From assembly GCF_003688725.1 (NCBI RefSeq), contig NZ_REFP01000008.1, positions 124,001-188,000 of the forward strand: a stretch of 64,000 bases of DNA. Reading direction: 5' to 3'. Position numbers and translations under genes: made by a program. Position 1 is the stretch's first letter; each line of letters opens with the position of its first letter. The notes under the pieces are model-generated. The model ran no database searches. It had not been told where the DNA came from and worked only from the letters and a program-made list of their open reading frames with translations. This stretch comes from Thermoactinomyces vulgaris (GTDB lineage Bacteria; Bacillota; Bacilli; Thermoactinomycetales; Thermoactinomycetaceae). Shown piece after piece: positions 42,468 through 52,461 of this stretch.

Positions 42468-44471
42468 GTGTCCAACGTGGATCAATTAGCTGTTAACACC
42501 ATTCGTATGTTGTCGATTGATCAAATTGAAGAAGCAAATTCAGGACATCCGGGATTGCCGATGGGAGCAGCCCCGATGGCCTACGAACTTTGGGCAAAAT
42601 ATATGAAACACAATCCGAAAAATCCGAAATGGTTCAACCGCGACCGGTTTGTGTTGTCTGCCGGTCATGGCAGTGCCTTGCTGTACAGTCTCCTGCATTT
42701 GTTCGGATATCCGCTTTCCATCGATGATCTGAAAAATTTCCGCCAGTGGGGAAGTTTAACGCCGGGACATCCGGAAGCCAATTACACCCCCGGGGTGGAA
42801 GCGACCACAGGTCCGCTCGGACAAGGGATTTCCACGGCGGTCGGGATGGCGATGGCGGAAGCGCATTTGGCCGCACGTTTCAACCGTGACGGTTTGAATG
42901 TCGTGGACCATTACACCTATGTATTATGCAGCGACGGCGATCTGATGGAAGGGGTTTCGGCGGAAGCTGCATCGCTGGCGGGACATTTGCGTTTGGGCAA
43001 ATTGATCGCCCTGTATGACTCCAACGATATTTCCCTGGATGGAGAATTGGCCCACGCCTTTACCGAAAGTGTGAAAAAACGCTATGAATCTTACGGCTGG
43101 CATTATCTCCTGGTGGAAGACGGAAATGATCTGGATGCCATCGGCAAAGCGATTGAAGAAGCGCAAAAAGTGACCGACCGCCCGACTTTGATTGAAGTGC
43201 GCACGATCATCGGGTATGGAAGCCCCAACCGGGCCGGCACTTCCGAAGTCCATGGAAAACCACTCGGCAAAGACGAAGTGGAGGCGGTGAAAAAAGAATA
43301 CGGCTGGCCTTATGAAGAACCTTTTACGGTTCCGGCGGAAGTGCGGAAATACTTTGATGATCTCGCTTCCAAACTTGGTGAATCGGAAGCGGCATGGCAA
43401 GACTTGTTGAAACAGTATGAAGCCAAACACCCGGAACTGGCACGGGAGTTCCACCGGGTGATGAGAGGGGAACTGCCGGCAGATTGGGAACAACAATTGC
43501 CGAAGTTTACCACAGAGGACAAGCCGCTCGCCACCCGGGCCGCCTCCGGTCAAACGTTGCAGGCCCTGGCCAAAGCGGTTCCGGAATTGATCGGCGGATC
43601 AGCGGATCTGGCTTCGTCCAACAATACCATGATGAAAGAAGAGGGCGTGTTCCATGCCGAAGATTACTCGGGAAGAAACATTTGGTTCGGTGTGCGCGAA
43701 CATGCCATGGGTGCGGCTTTAAACGGAATGCTGCTCCACGGCGGGGTTCGGGCGTATGGCGGAACCTTCCTGGTCTTCTCCGATTATTTGCGGCCGTCCA
43801 TCCGTCTTGCCGCTTTGTCCAAACTGCCTGTTGTTTATGTCTTTACGCATGACAGCATTGCAGTCGGGGAAGACGGACCGACACATGAACCGGTGGAACA
43901 TGTTCCGTCTTTGCGTCTGATTCCGGGACTCAAGGTGATCCGTCCGGCGGATGCGAATGAAACGGTTGCCGCTTGGGCATATGCATTGAGCCAAAAAGAA
44001 CATCCTGTTGCGCTTGTTTTGACGCGGCAAGGATTGCCGGTTCTGGAAGGAACAGTGGACAAAGACCGCACGGTGATTGAACGAGGGGCTTATGTCCTGT
44101 CCGAAGCCCAAGGCGGGAAACCGGAAGGCATCATCCTGGCCACCGGTTCTGAAGTGAGCCTGGCGGTTGAGGCACAACAAAAACTGGCTGAAAAAGGAAT
44201 CCATGTCCGTGTTGTCAGCATGCCTTGCCGTGAATTGTTTGACGCACAGCCCGAGGATTACCGCGAATCGGTGTTGCCTTCCAACATCAAGGCACGCCTT
44301 GCGGTGGAAGCCGCTCATCCGATGGGATGGGATCATTATGTCGGCGACAACGGCGCAGTGATCGGCATCGATCGCTTCGGTGCATCGGCGCCTGGATCCC
44401 GGGTGATGAAAGAGTATGGTTTCCATGTGGATAATGTGGTCTCGCATATGGAAAATCTGTTGCGGGGCTGA
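42468..44471 (+). CDS. tkt: Transketolase
   Basis: 667 residues, full length. ThDP/Mg2+ region [22 protein letters not shown]-terminal [35 protein letters not shown], and the pyrimidine domain [23 protein letters not shown] with [15 protein letters not shown]. The enzyme moves two-carbon units in the pentose phosphate pathway. GTG at 42468 follows AAGGAGGATACATA. Single gene bounded by a terminator. Confidence 0.96.
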   Translation: MSNVDQLAVNTIRMLSIDQIEEANSGHPGLPMGAAPMAYELWAKYMKHNPKNPKWFNRDRFVLSAGHGSALLYSLLHLFGYPLSIDDLKNFRQWGSLTPGHPEANYTPGVEATTGPLGQGISTAVGMAMAEAHLAARFNRDGLNVVDHYTYVLCSDGDLMEGVSAEAASLAGHLRLGKLIALYDSNDISLDGELAHAFTESVKKRYESYGWHYLLVEDGNDLDAIGKAIEEAQKVTDRPTLIEVRTIIGYGSPNRAGTSEVHGKPLGKDEVEAVKKEYGWPYEEPFTVPAEVRKYFDDLASKLGESEAAWQDLLKQYEAKHPELAREFHRVMRGELPADWEQQLPKFTTEDKPLATRAASGQTLQALAKAVPELIGGSADLASSNNTMMKEEGVFHAEDYSGRNIWFGVREHAMGAALNGMLLHGGVRAYGGTFLVFSDYLRPSIRLAALSKLPVVYVFTHDSIAVGEDGPTHEPVEHVPSLRLIPGLKVIRPADANETVAAWAYALSQKEHPVALVLTRQGLPVLEGTVDKDRTVIERGAYVLSEAQGGKPEGIILATGSEVSLAVEAQQKLAEKGIHVRVVSMPCRELFDAQPEDYRESVLPSNIKARLAVEAAHPMGWDHYVGDNGAVIGIDRFGASAPGSRVMKEYGFHVDNVVSHMENLLRG

Positions 44472-44474
44472 ACA

Positions 44475-44515
44475 AAAAATCCCTGTCACTGTCCTCAGTG
44501 GCAGGGATTTTTTTG
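44475..44515. terminator. Bidirectional terminator tkt / DUF423 gene
   Basis: AAAAATCCCTGTCACTG / CAGTGGCAGGGATTTTTTT between converging genes. Confidence 0.88.
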
Positions 44516-44525
44516 GAACGTGTCC

Positions 44526-44906
44526 TTATTCGATGGCCATTTTGGCGGTGGCAACGGCAACCAAGATCCATCCGACAATGAAACAGACACCGCCAATCGG
44601 TGTAATCATGCCGAATTTGCTTACATTGGTCAAGACCAGCGTATACAAACTTCCGGAAAAGATGACGATGCCGGCAAACAAGAGCCAGCCGCCGATGTTC
44701 ATTAATGACGAAGCTTGGCCTGCTTTGCTCATCAACAGGCCGACGGCAATCAATGCAAGGGCATGAATGATGTGATAATGAGCGCCTGTTTCCCAAGTTT
44801 GAAGCATTTTATCCGTTACCCTTGGAGCCAGTCCGTGAGCGCCAAAAGCCCCGATGGCCACCGCAAGAGCCATGTTGATGCTTCCCAGGATGACGAACAC
44901 TTTCAT
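44526..44906 (-). CDS. DUF423 family small membrane protein (YwdK-like)
   Basis: 126 residues with four membrane segments. The family signature MALAVAIGAFGAHGLAPRVTDKM and WETGAHYHIIHALALIAVGLL is clear, with ITPIGGVCFIVGW in the last helix. The biological role of DUF423 is unknown. RBS GGAGGG upstream of ATG 44906. Confidence 0.9.
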   Translation of the reverse strand: MKVFVILGSINMALAVAIGAFGAHGLAPRVTDKMLQTWETGAHYHIIHALALIAVGLLMSKAGQASSLMNIGGWLLFAGIVIFSGSLYTLVLTNVSKFGMITPIGGVCFIVGWILVAVATAKMAIE

Positions 44907-44989
44907 GATGATCCCTCCTGTCCATCATTACCATACCATGATTCACGATTTCATCACACAGTGCAAAAGAAAAAAGATGGATCTTTTTC

Positions 44990-45018
44990 TTGACAAATGC
45001 AATCTCCCTCATTAAAAT
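44990..45018 (+). promoter_or_regulatory. Promoter of the hisS-aspS T-box transcript
   Basis: TTGACA at 44990 and TAAAAT at 45013 with a 17-bp spacer. Confidence 0.75.
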
Positions 45019-45029
45019 CTTAAGATAAA

Positions 45030-45312
45030 TCAACTTGAAATGGATATTTGCACGATGATGGGAAAAGTAACTGTCTGGCGAGCAACCAGAGAGGGGAATC
45101 CTGAGGCTGGAAGATTCCCTTTGTGACGGGGCAGTGAAAGACACCCGGAGTATCTAACCGAACGCCAATGTTGGCCAGTAGACTTAGACGTATCTCGGCG
45201 ATAACGAGTATGAAAGCGGGAAACTCAAAGTTTCCAACTAGGGTGGCACCACGGGAATCGTTAAACCAATCTCTCGTCCCTGACAATAAGTCAGTGGCGG
45301 GAGATTTTTTAA
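45030..45312 (+). ncRNA. T-box leader of hisS-aspS
   Basis: The 14-base T-box consensus AGGGTGGCACCACG is at 45240-45253, preceded by a long stem I region with AGAGAGG and GTGAAAGACACC. The candidate specifier region at 45140-45144 reads GACAC, which contains an Asp codon (GAC) and, shifted by two bases, a His codon (CAC). Uncharged tRNA binding would favour the antiterminator over the terminator at 45269-45310 and turn the operon on. Confidence 0.93.
45269..45312 (+). terminator. T-box regulated terminator before hisS
   Basis: TCTCTCGTCCCTGAC-AATAA-GTCAGTGGCGGGAGATTTTTT; its left arm overlaps the antiterminator region downstream of the T-box sequence. Confidence 0.88.
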
Positions 45313-45354
45313 TTTGTAAATACGGAAAACGGGTGTTTAGGAGGGAATGCGTTC

Positions 45355-46644
45355 ATGAAATATCAAGCATCGCCGAAATATTTTGTTCCGCGCGGAACGG
45401 ACGATCTTCTGCCGGGTGAAGTGGAGAAATGGCAATGGATGGAAGAAACGGCGCGCAAGATTTGCCGCCTTTACGGTTTTCGGGAAATCCGCACTCCTTT
45501 GTTTGAACACACGGAGATTTATCAACGCGGGGTGGGGGAAGCGACCGATATCGTTGAAAAAGAAATGTACAGTTTTTATGACCGCGGCGAACGGGCGTTA
45601 ACGCTTCGTCCGGAAGGAACGGCCGGAGTGGTCCGGTCTTTTGTGGAGAAGAAAGTGTTTGCCGATCCGCAACCGACGAAATGGTATTATATCGGGCCGA
45701 TGTTCCGGTATGAAAATCCCCAGGCCGGAAGGAGACGCCAGTTTCACCAGTTCGGGGTGGAAGTGTTTGGAAGCGCGGATCCGGCGTTGGACGCGGAAGT
45801 GATTGCGCTCGGGATGCATTTTTATCAAGCGTTGGGACTGAAAGATGTCCGGGTTGAAATCAACAGCGTGGGTGATCAGGAAACGCGGGAACGGTACCGG
45901 AGGCGCCTGATCGATTATTTTGAGCCGGTAAAGGAATCGTTATCAAAAGAAGCCAGGGAACGCTTGTATAAAAACCCTCTGCGTATTTTGGACAGCAAAG
46001 ATCCGAAAACCAAAGAGATTGCGATGGAGGCGCCGTCGATTTTGGACGATCTGAGTGAGCCGGCCCGGCAGCATTTTGAGCAAGTCAAGTCGTATTTGGA
46101 TGTTTTAAAAATCCCGTATGTGATCAATGACCGTCTGGTGCGTGGCCTGGACTATTACACACACACCGCATTTGAGTTTATGGTGGATGTGCCGGGGGCG
46201 CAAGCGGGAACCATCGGCGGAGGCGGCCGGTATAACGGGCTGGTTGAAGAATTCGGCGGGCCGGAAATGCCCGGTTTTGGTTTTGGCATCGGGCTGGAGC
46301 GGGTGCTTCTTGCTTTGGAGGAGCAAAAGGTGGAAATACCCGTCGAAGACGGCATCGATTGTTATTTGATCACCATTGGGGAAAAAGCAAAAACAGCCGG
46401 TGCGAAATGGCTGAAAGCATTGAGGGAAGCCGGAATCGCCGCTGATCAGGACTATTTGGGCCGGAAAATGAAGGCGCAATTCAAAGCAGCGGACCGGAGC
46501 AATGCCCGCTTTGCCGTCATCTTGGGCGAAGACGAAATGGAGCAAGGCAGAATCAACGTCAAACACCTGGACTCCGGAGAACAGGAAACGATTGAGCTTG
46601 AACAATTGATTCCATATATCAAAGCAAACATCAGGAGGAGATAA
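45355..46644 (+). CDS. hisS: Histidyl-tRNA synthetase
   Basis: 429 residues, class II aaRS. Motif 1 region [22 protein letters not shown], motif 2 [30 protein letters not shown], histidine-binding [15 protein letters not shown], motif 3 [16 protein letters not shown], and a C-terminal anticodon-binding domain. ATG 45355 follows TAGGAGGGAAT. It forms an operon with aspS, whose start is 3 bases beyond the hisS stop. Confidence 0.96.
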   Translation: MKYQASPKYFVPRGTDDLLPGEVEKWQWMEETARKICRLYGFREIRTPLFEHTEIYQRGVGEATDIVEKEMYSFYDRGERALTLRPEGTAGVVRSFVEKKVFADPQPTKWYYIGPMFRYENPQAGRRRQFHQFGVEVFGSADPALDAEVIALGMHFYQALGLKDVRVEINSVGDQETRERYRRRLIDYFEPVKESLSKEARERLYKNPLRILDSKDPKTKEIAMEAPSILDDLSEPARQHFEQVKSYLDVLKIPYVINDRLVRGLDYYTHTAFEFMVDVPGAQAGTIGGGGRYNGLVEEFGGPEMPGFGFGIGLERVLLALEEQKVEIPVEDGIDCYLITIGEKAKTAGAKWLKALREAGIAADQDYLGRKMKAQFKAADRSNARFAVILGEDEMEQGRINVKHLDSGEQETIELEQLIPYIKANIRRR

Positions 46645-46646
46645 GC

Positions 46647-48440
46647 GTGGAACAGGTTTACCGTACTCATTATGTTTCCGAATGCACCAAAGAACTGACC
46701 GGAAAAATGATTGTGTTAAATGGATGGGTTCAAAAGCGCCGGGACTTGGGCGGTCTCATTTTTATCGACTTGCGCGATCGCACCGGGCTGGTGCAGGTTG
46801 TGTTTAATCCGGAGATTTCGGCGGAAGCGGCGGCGGTTGCCGACCAAATCCGAAGCGAGTATGTTTTGGCGGTGCGCGGGGAAGTGGTCAAACGCGACCC
46901 GGAAAATGTCAATCCCAACATGGAAACCGGTGAAATCGAGGTACTCGCAAAAGAGGTGCACGTGTTTAATGCTGCCAAAACCCCGCCTTTCATGATTGCC
47001 GATGATGAAGAAGTGGATGAATCCATCCGCTTAAAATACCGTTATCTGGATCTCCGCCGCCCGGGCATGCAAACCACCATGCAAATTCGCCATAAAGCGA
47101 TGCAAGTGGTTCGCCGCTTTTTGGACCGGCACCACTTTATGGAATTGGAGACCCCGATGCTCACACGTAGCACACCGGAGGGGGCACGCGATTATTTGGT
47201 GCCGAGCCGTTTGCACGAAGGGGAATTTTATGCCCTTCCCCAATCGCCTCAATTGTTTAAACAGTTGTTCATGGTGGCGGGCATGGACCGGTATTTCCAA
47301 TTTGCCCGTTGTTTCCGGGATGAGGATCTGCGTGCAGACCGGCAACCGGAATTTACCCAAATCGACATTGAAGCTTCCTTCTTGCCGGCCGAAGAACTGC
47401 AGTCGATGATGGAGCAAATGATGGCCGAATTGTTCCAAGAGACCATCGGGGTCAAGGTGGAAACCCCTTTCCCGCGCCTCACTTATCTGGAAGCCATGGA
47501 ACGCTACGGATCGGATAAACCGGATTTGCGTTTTGGCATGGAGCTGAACGATCTGTCGGAAGCCTTGAAAAAAACTTCTTTCCAAGTCTTTGCCAAAACC
47601 ATCCAAAACGGCGGGCAAGTCAAAGCGATTTGTGCCAAAGGGTGTGCCGGCTGGAGCCGGAAAATAATCGACGGTTGGAGCACCAAGGCCCAGGAACTGG
47701 GGGCAAAAGGATTGGCATGGTTGGCATTTAAAGAGTCCGGCGTGAAAGGATCGGTGGTCAAGTTTTTAACGGAGGAAGAGATTGCCCGGATTCAGGAAAT
47801 CACCGGTGCCGGGACGGGAGATTTGTTGTTCTTTGTCGCAGACCGGCCCTCCGTGGTGGCTCATGTGCTGGGGCAATTGCGGTTGCTGCTGGGACAGGAG
47901 CTGGGCTTGATCGACCCGGATGTATACCGGTTCGCCTGGATTGTCGATTTCCCTCTGCTTGAGTATTCGGAAGAAGACGGACGCTATTATGCGATGCATC
48001 ATCCGTTTACGATGCCAGTGGAAGAAGACATCGATCTGTTGGAAACCGAACCGGGCAAAGTGCGGGCCAAAGCCTATGACATGGTTTTAAACGGTTATGA
48101 AATCGGCGGGGGAAGCCAACGGATTTATCAACGTGAAATTCAGGAAAAAATGTTTAAAGCGTTGGGCATCACCGAAGAAGAAAGCAAAGAAAAATTCGGC
48201 TTTTTGCTGAGAGCTTTCGAGTACGGGGCTCCGCCGCACGGAGGAATTGCTTTCGGGTTTGACCGGATTGTCATGTTGCTGGCCAAACGGAGCAATCTCA
48301 GGGAATGCATCGCCTTCCCGAAAACCGCGCAAGCCAGTTGCTTGTTGACCGAAGCGCCATCTCCGGTTGAAGAAAGCCAGTTGGATGAACTGCACATCCA
48401 AATCAAACCAAAGAAGAAGGCAGAAGACGTTCTGGCTTGA
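46647..48440 (+). CDS. aspS: Aspartyl-tRNA synthetase
   Basis: 597 residues, the bacterial type with OB-fold anticodon domain ([24 protein letters not shown]), class II motifs ([21 protein letters not shown]) and the GAD insertion, ending [27 protein letters not shown] start 46647 follows AGGAGGAGATAAGC. It charges tRNA-Asp; discriminating or non-discriminating type cannot be read with certainty here. Confidence 0.96.
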   Translation: MEQVYRTHYVSECTKELTGKMIVLNGWVQKRRDLGGLIFIDLRDRTGLVQVVFNPEISAEAAAVADQIRSEYVLAVRGEVVKRDPENVNPNMETGEIEVLAKEVHVFNAAKTPPFMIADDEEVDESIRLKYRYLDLRRPGMQTTMQIRHKAMQVVRRFLDRHHFMELETPMLTRSTPEGARDYLVPSRLHEGEFYALPQSPQLFKQLFMVAGMDRYFQFARCFRDEDLRADRQPEFTQIDIEASFLPAEELQSMMEQMMAELFQETIGVKVETPFPRLTYLEAMERYGSDKPDLRFGMELNDLSEALKKTSFQVFAKTIQNGGQVKAICAKGCAGWSRKIIDGWSTKAQELGAKGLAWLAFKESGVKGSVVKFLTEEEIARIQEITGAGTGDLLFFVADRPSVVAHVLGQLRLLLGQELGLIDPDVYRFAWIVDFPLLEYSEEDGRYYAMHHPFTMPVEEDIDLLETEPGKVRAKAYDMVLNGYEIGGGSQRIYQREIQEKMFKALGITEEESKEKFGFLLRAFEYGAPPHGGIAFGFDRIVMLLAKRSNLRECIAFPKTAQASCLLTEAPSPVEESQLDELHIQIKPKKKAEDVLA

Positions 48441-48465
48441 TGCATCTATAAATTTTTGGTAATAT
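48437..48465 (+). promoter_or_regulatory. 6S RNA promoter overlapping the aspS stop
   Basis: TTGATG at 48437 and TAATAT at 48460 with a 17-bp spacer. The -35 covers the aspS stop codon. Confidence 0.65.
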
Positions 48466-48479
48466 AGAAGCAACCAAAC

Positions 48480-48665
48480 GAGTCCTGCGATGTACGTGTC
48501 CGCCGGGATGTTTTGAGCCAACACCCACGAAAAGGGAGTCTGCGTCATCCATGCTAGGGGAAGCCACGCAATGTGAGTGGACCTTCGAACATGGATGCAG
48601 GACACCCACCTGCGAGAGAGCAGGTTCAAAACAAACGGAGCACGGCATAACGGGACTCTTTTTTA
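48480..48665 (+). ncRNA. ssrS: 6S RNA (SsrS; BsrA type)
   Basis: A ~185-base structured region. The outer ends pair (GAGTCCTG near 48480 with CGGGACTC near 48651) and run into a T tract that ends the transcript. The inner part has GATGTTTTGAGCCAACACC, the characteristic Gram-positive 6S element, then long complementary arms (CATCCATG ... CATGGATG) and a large central bubble. The position directly after aspS matches B. subtilis bsrA. 6S RNA mimics an open promoter and binds SigA RNA polymerase. Confidence 0.85.
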
Positions 48666-48697
48666 TTATGTGTGGATGGCAGAGGAAGGCGAAAAAC

Positions 48698-49294
48698 ATG
48701 ATTATTGGTGTGGATATCGATAATACCATCAAAGATACTCACCGTGCCGCTGTGGAAATTTACAACCGGAAATTGAATCAACAAGTCAAAGTGGAAGATG
48801 TGCAAGACTTCTATTTGGATAAAGCGTATGGCTTGACACCGAAAGAAGGGCAAAAACTGTGGCGTTCTCTGGAAGAAGAAATTTACCAACTGGGTGTTCC
48901 GTTAAATCATGCTGTGGAAGTATTAAATGATTTGGCTGACCAAGGACACCAGATTTATTTTATCACCGCACGACCCGGTTTGAAAAATATTGAAAGCGTT
49001 ACCAGGAAGTGGCTGAAAGAACATGGCTTTCCCTATAACGGAAAAAATCTGATCATGAATTCGCAAGATAAAGGAAAAGTTGCCAAGGAATTGGGAGTGG
49101 AGCTGTTTTTCGAAGATGCTCCCGATCATTTGGAAAAACTGGTGAAAAGCCAGGTGCCCACGGTGATCGTCGATGCCGTCTACAATCGCGACTTTCCGGT
49201 GCCTTTAAAACGGATCACCAACTGGCGGCAAGTGTATTCATTGGTTGAAGAAATGGAACGTTCCAAACAAAAAAAGGACACTGATGAACCGTAA
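48698..49294 (+). CDS. HAD-family 5' nucleotidase (YqfW/NT5C-like)
   Basis: 198 residues from ATG 48698 (AGAGGAAGG upstream); the longer ORF runs into the 6S RNA and is not used. HAD motifs: nucleophile DxD in IIGVDIDNTIKD, motif II in IYFITARPGLKNI, and the acidic motif ELFFEDAPDHLEKL. This pattern is that of 5'(3')-deoxyribonucleotidase-like NT5C family proteins. It probably dephosphorylates nucleoside monophosphates. It may be co-transcribed by read-through from the 6S promoter. Confidence 0.8.
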   Translation: MIIGVDIDNTIKDTHRAAVEIYNRKLNQQVKVEDVQDFYLDKAYGLTPKEGQKLWRSLEEEIYQLGVPLNHAVEVLNDLADQGHQIYFITARPGLKNIESVTRKWLKEHGFPYNGKNLIMNSQDKGKVAKELGVELFFEDAPDHLEKLVKSQVPTVIVDAVYNRDFPVPLKRITNWRQVYSLVEEMERSKQKKDTDEP

Positions 49295-49336
49295 AGCGCC
49301 CCACCGATGCTTTGCGGCTTTTGTTTTGCAAAAAAT

Positions 49337-49369
49337 GCAAACCGCCCCTTTGAAAGGAGCGGTTTTCCC
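49337..49369. terminator. Bidirectional terminator
   Basis: AAACCGCCCCTTT-GAA-AGGAGCGGTTTT between the nucleotidase and the convergent coat protein gene. Confidence 0.7.
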
Positions 49370-49371
49370 GT

Positions 49372-50010
49372 TTATTGCACCGGTGCCTGGGGGGAAGAGG
49401 ACATCGTGGCATTGGACGGTTGGTAAGATTGGATCATTTGTTGCATGACATTGGCCGGGAGCTGAGGCACCTGATAGTACCCTTTTTTGTTTTGATACAG
49501 GAAGATTTCGTACGCCATTTCCAGGCAGTTGGCCACGCTGTCTTGAACGACGCGGCGTACCACGGGATTGGTGATTTCGCAGGCAGCTCTTGCTTTCTCG
49601 GTGGCAGAGGTTTTCATCAGCCCCATCATTTGTTGGGAAATGTTCTCGTTGTTCCATTCATTGGCGGATTGGATCGGCTTCTTGGGCGTACCGGCTTCCA
49701 AGCCGTAAATCACATTGTTTCCTTGCTTCATTTCATACTTTCCGGTGGGTTGTTGAGGCGGGGTACCGGTGGAGAAACATTCAAGCAATGTATTATATTC
49801 TTGTGTCATGAAGTCATGTTGCCGCCGGATGATATCGCGAAGCTCTTGGCAAGTGCATTGCTGTTCCATCATGGTATATTGGTTCAATGTGTTGATGCCA
49901 AAAGATAAAAGTTCATGCACATCCATTATTTCATGAGCACCATGGTTCAGTGAAGGGGGAACCGAGGGGTTCATGGTTTGATTTTCCTGTTGATGTTGAA
50001 ATTGATTCAT
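49372..50010 (-). CDS. CotF-family spore coat protein
   Basis: 212 residues. A Gln/Asn/Pro-rich N-terminus is followed by a ferritin-like coat domain: DVHELLSFGINTLNQYTMMEQQCTCQELRDIIRRQHDFM and a second helical pair ending EMAYEIFLYQNKKGYYQVPQ. The terminal KGYYQVP motif is typical of CotF/CotF-like coat proteins. RBS GGAGGAAG precedes ATG. Expected to be mother-cell expressed during sporulation. Confidence 0.85.
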   Translation of the reverse strand: MNQFQHQQENQTMNPSVPPSLNHGAHEIMDVHELLSFGINTLNQYTMMEQQCTCQELRDIIRRQHDFMTQEYNTLLECFSTGTPPQQPTGKYEMKQGNNVIYGLEAGTPKKPIQSANEWNNENISQQMMGLMKTSATEKARAACEITNPVVRRVVQDSVANCLEMAYEIFLYQNKKGYYQVPQLPANVMQQMIQSYQPSNATMSSSPQAPVQ

Positions 50011-50174
50011 AATTTCTTCCTCCTTTCTGAGTCAACATTAGGTAATATGACCAAATAGATAAATGATACTCTTGTTTTTTTTAGTAAATAGTTGGTAAAG
50101 TAAAGGGTTCATTTAAACGATGTCGAAGATTCCATATTTATGATCTAAATTCTCTACATAAGGAGGATTTTTCA

Positions 50175-50765
50175 TTGAAAATCAAAGTGGTTACACGGAA
50201 GGTGTCGGGATCGACCTTGCCGCCGCTTCCTTCCTCCAGAAAGAAACAACGCATCCCCAACAAGCTGGTGTGGACGTGTGTGATTTTGCTGGCTGTGGGA
50301 CTGGGTGCCGGACGTTTGATGGATAATGAAGATCAAAGAGAGGCTGTCCACGGGTTGTCTGCGGAAAGGGTCGTGGTGCGGCATGTTCCTGAGATTCCCG
50401 AGATCACCCGGACGTTCCATGCACCGGAGCCCGCGGCTCAAGCGTCGGAAGAAGACACCGATACCCAAACATTCGAAGCCGACATTCATGAGGAAAGAAC
50501 CAGAGAAGTGGAAAAAACCCCCGAACCGGTTCAGGTGCCAAAGGTGAACCCGGTCGACAAAGATGAACCGGAAACCACGAGTCCGGACCCCAAAGAAGAG
50601 GAAAGACCCGTTGAACCTTGGCAAGCCGACCGGGTTTATCAACCGGGAGATTATGTCCGGTATGAAGACAGGGTTTATGTGGCGGAAAGAGAGAATCAGG
50701 GGATTCAACCGGGGACCGGGTTAAACGGCGATGAGGAAAACCCTTGGAAACAGGTGGAACGGTAG
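50175..50765 (+). CDS. Membrane-anchored protein with C-terminal CBM5/12-like domain
   Basis: 196 residues. A basic N-terminus (SSRKKQRIPNK) precedes one membrane anchor, LVWTCVILLAVGLGAG. Then comes a long Pro/Glu/Thr-rich linker (about 60-145) and a C-terminal domain PWQADRVYQPGDYVRYEDRVYVAERENQG with PGTGLNGDEENPWKQV, the pattern of chitin/carbohydrate-binding module families 5/12. No catalytic domain is attached. It may bind cell-wall or external polysaccharide. TTG at 50175 follows GGAGG by 8 bases. Confidence 0.7.
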   Translation: MKIKVVTRKVSGSTLPPLPSSRKKQRIPNKLVWTCVILLAVGLGAGRLMDNEDQREAVHGLSAERVVVRHVPEIPEITRTFHAPEPAAQASEEDTDTQTFEADIHEERTREVEKTPEPVQVPKVNPVDKDEPETTSPDPKEEERPVEPWQADRVYQPGDYVRYEDRVYVAERENQGIQPGTGLNGDEENPWKQVER

Positions 50766-50812
50766 ATATCCCTTCCATGAAGGGATCACTTTTGTAAGAA
50801 TTTGAAATCATC

Positions 50813-50841
50813 TTGACAGAAATTCAATCTTTTTGTATGAA
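50813..50841 (+). promoter_or_regulatory. Promoter of the small membrane protein gene
   Basis: TTGACA at 50813 and TATGAA at 50836, 17-bp spacer. Confidence 0.65.
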
Positions 50842-50902
50842 TTAGATGACTTGGAATCTTTACATAACAATCGATAATATCTGGAAAAAAAGGAGCCGGG
50901 GA

Positions 50903-51085
50903 ATGAAGATCAAACATTTTGGGATCATGATGCTCGTGATCGCGGTGATTTATGCTTTGGTTGAGATTTTGACCTATGACGGGGGATTTAACTTTTTTGT
51001 GCCCTTTGCTTTGGTACTGGCCGGGATCGCTGCTCTGAAACGAAAAGACCGGGAAGAAAAAATATTTAAAAAGAAAGAAAGCTGA
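50903..51085 (+). CDS. Small membrane protein, 60 aa
   Basis: Two hydrophobic segments (HFGIMMLVIAVIYALVEIL and FFVPFALVLAGIAAL) flank a short loop with DGGFN, and the tail is Lys/Glu-rich. ATG 50903 has AAGGAGCCGGGG upstream. Own promoter and terminator. No family recognised. Confidence 0.6.
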   Translation: MKIKHFGIMMLVIAVIYALVEILTYDGGFNFFVPFALVLAGIAALKRKDREEKIFKKKES

Positions 51086-51098
51086 CGGGGAAAGATTG

Positions 51099-51132
51099 AA
51101 TCAGGTACGAGCCGTACCTGATTTTATTTTTG
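51099..51132. terminator. Bidirectional terminator before rarA
   Basis: AATCAGGTACG-AGC-CGTACCTGATT followed by T-rich sequence; it overlaps the rarA stop region. Confidence 0.8.
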
Positions 51133-52461
51133 GGATTCCCCGGGCGTTTCCTTCATCCAGTTCATAAACAGTTGCAATTTTTTCTCATAACCGTGTGTTG
51201 TCGGATGGTAAAAGGTTTTCCCGCGATGTTCCGCCGGTAAATAATCTTGCCGCACATAACCGCGGGGATAGTCGTGCGGATACAAATATCCTTTTCCTCT
51301 GCCTTGTTCTTTGGCGCCGTGGAAGTGCGCATCGCGCAAATGCGGGGGAACGGATCCGTCTTTTTCGTTCTCGACAGCTTGCATGGCTTCTTGAATTCCC
51401 CTCACCACGGCATTGCTTTTCGGGGCGGTGGCGATGTAAATCACCGCTTGTGCCATGGGGATTTGTGCTTCAGGCAGGCCCACCAGGTCCACCGAGTGTG
51501 CAGCGGCTGAGGCGATCAACAGTGCGCGCGGATCGGCCATTCCGACATCTTCGGCCGCATGGATCAAAATCCGGCGGGCGATGAAACGGGGATCTTCCCC
51601 GGCCTTTAACATTTTCGCCAGGTAATAAAGCGCGGCATCCGGATCCGAACCGCGCATGCTTTTGATAAAGGCGGAAATGGTATCATAATGGTTGTCGCCG
51701 CTTTTATCGTAACGCACCACTTTTTTCTGAATGGATTCTTCGGCAATGTCCAACGTGATGTGGCGGACCCCGTCTTGGTCAGGGGGAGTGGTCATGACAG
51801 CGAGTTCCAACGCGTTTAAAGCGTTGCGGCTGTCTCCGCCGGCCACGCGGACGAAATGCTGAAGCGCTTCTTCATCCAAGCGGATGTTTTCCTTGCCGTA
51901 TCCCCGATCCGGGTCCTGTAAAGCTTGGAGCAGAATTTGCCGGATTTCGGAATCCTTCAGCGGTTCCAACATAAACATGCGGGAACGGGAAAGCAGCGCG
52001 GCATTCACTTCAAAAGACGGGTTTTCGGTCGTTGCGCCGATCAGGATGATGGTTCCGTTCTCCACGTGCGGGAGCAGGGCATCCTGCTGTGAGCGGTTGA
52101 AGCGGTGGATTTCGTCAATGAAGAGGACGGAACGCCGGCCGTGCATGGTTAACCGTTCTTTGGCTTCCGAGATGACTTGGCGTAAATCTTTGACGCCGGC
52201 GGTCACTGCATTCAGTTGTTCAAAGTAAGCTTGCGTGTGGTTGGCGATCACATGCGCCAGGGTCGTTTTTCCCGTGCCGGGCGGTCCGTATAGAATAATG
52301 GAAGACAGGCGATCGGCTTCGATCATCCTCCGGAGCAGTTTTCCCGGTCCGATGATATGTTGTTGTCCGATCACTTCATCGATGTGGCGGGGACGCATCC
52401 GGGCTGCCAGTGGTTCGCTTTCCTTTTTGGTTTGTTGGTATCCATATTCAAACAAGTCCAT
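51124..52461 (-). CDS. rarA: Replication-associated recombination protein A (RarA/MgsA)
   Basis: 445 residues, AAA+ ATPase. Walker A in LYGPPGTGKTTLAHVIAN, Walker B in SVLFIDEIHRFNRSQQD, sensor 1 in LIGATTENPSFEVN; the C-terminal MgsA domain has KSMRGSDPDAALYYLAKML and YPHDYPRGYVRQDYLP. It acts at stalled replication forks. ATG 52461 follows AGGAAAGGCGG; the upstream extension lacks an RBS. It is divergent from cymR, as in B. subtilis (yrvN). Confidence 0.95.
   Translation of the reverse strand: MDLFEYGYQQTKKESEPLAARMRPRHIDEVIGQQHIIGPGKLLRRMIEADRLSSIILYGPPGTGKTTLAHVIANHTQAYFEQLNAVTAGVKDLRQVISEAKERLTMHGRRSVLFIDEIHRFNRSQQDALLPHVENGTIILIGATTENPSFEVNAALLSRSRMFMLEPLKDSEIRQILLQALQDPDRGYGKENIRLDEEALQHFVRVAGGDSRNALNALELAVMTTPPDQDGVRHITLDIAEESIQKKVVRYDKSGDNHYDTISAFIKSMRGSDPDAALYYLAKMLKAGEDPRFIARRILIHAAEDVGMADPRALLIASAAAHSVDLVGLPEAQIPMAQAVIYIATAPKSNAVVRGIQEAMQAVENEKDGSVPPHLRDAHFHGAKEQGRGKGYLYPHDYPRGYVRQDYLPAEHRGKTFYHPTTHGYEKKLQLFMNWMKETPGESQK

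Noticed and set aside
48551-48697. N-terminal extension of the nucleotidase ORF
   Set aside because: It lies inside the 6S RNA region; ATG 48698 has its own RBS and starts at the HAD DxD motif as in homologues.
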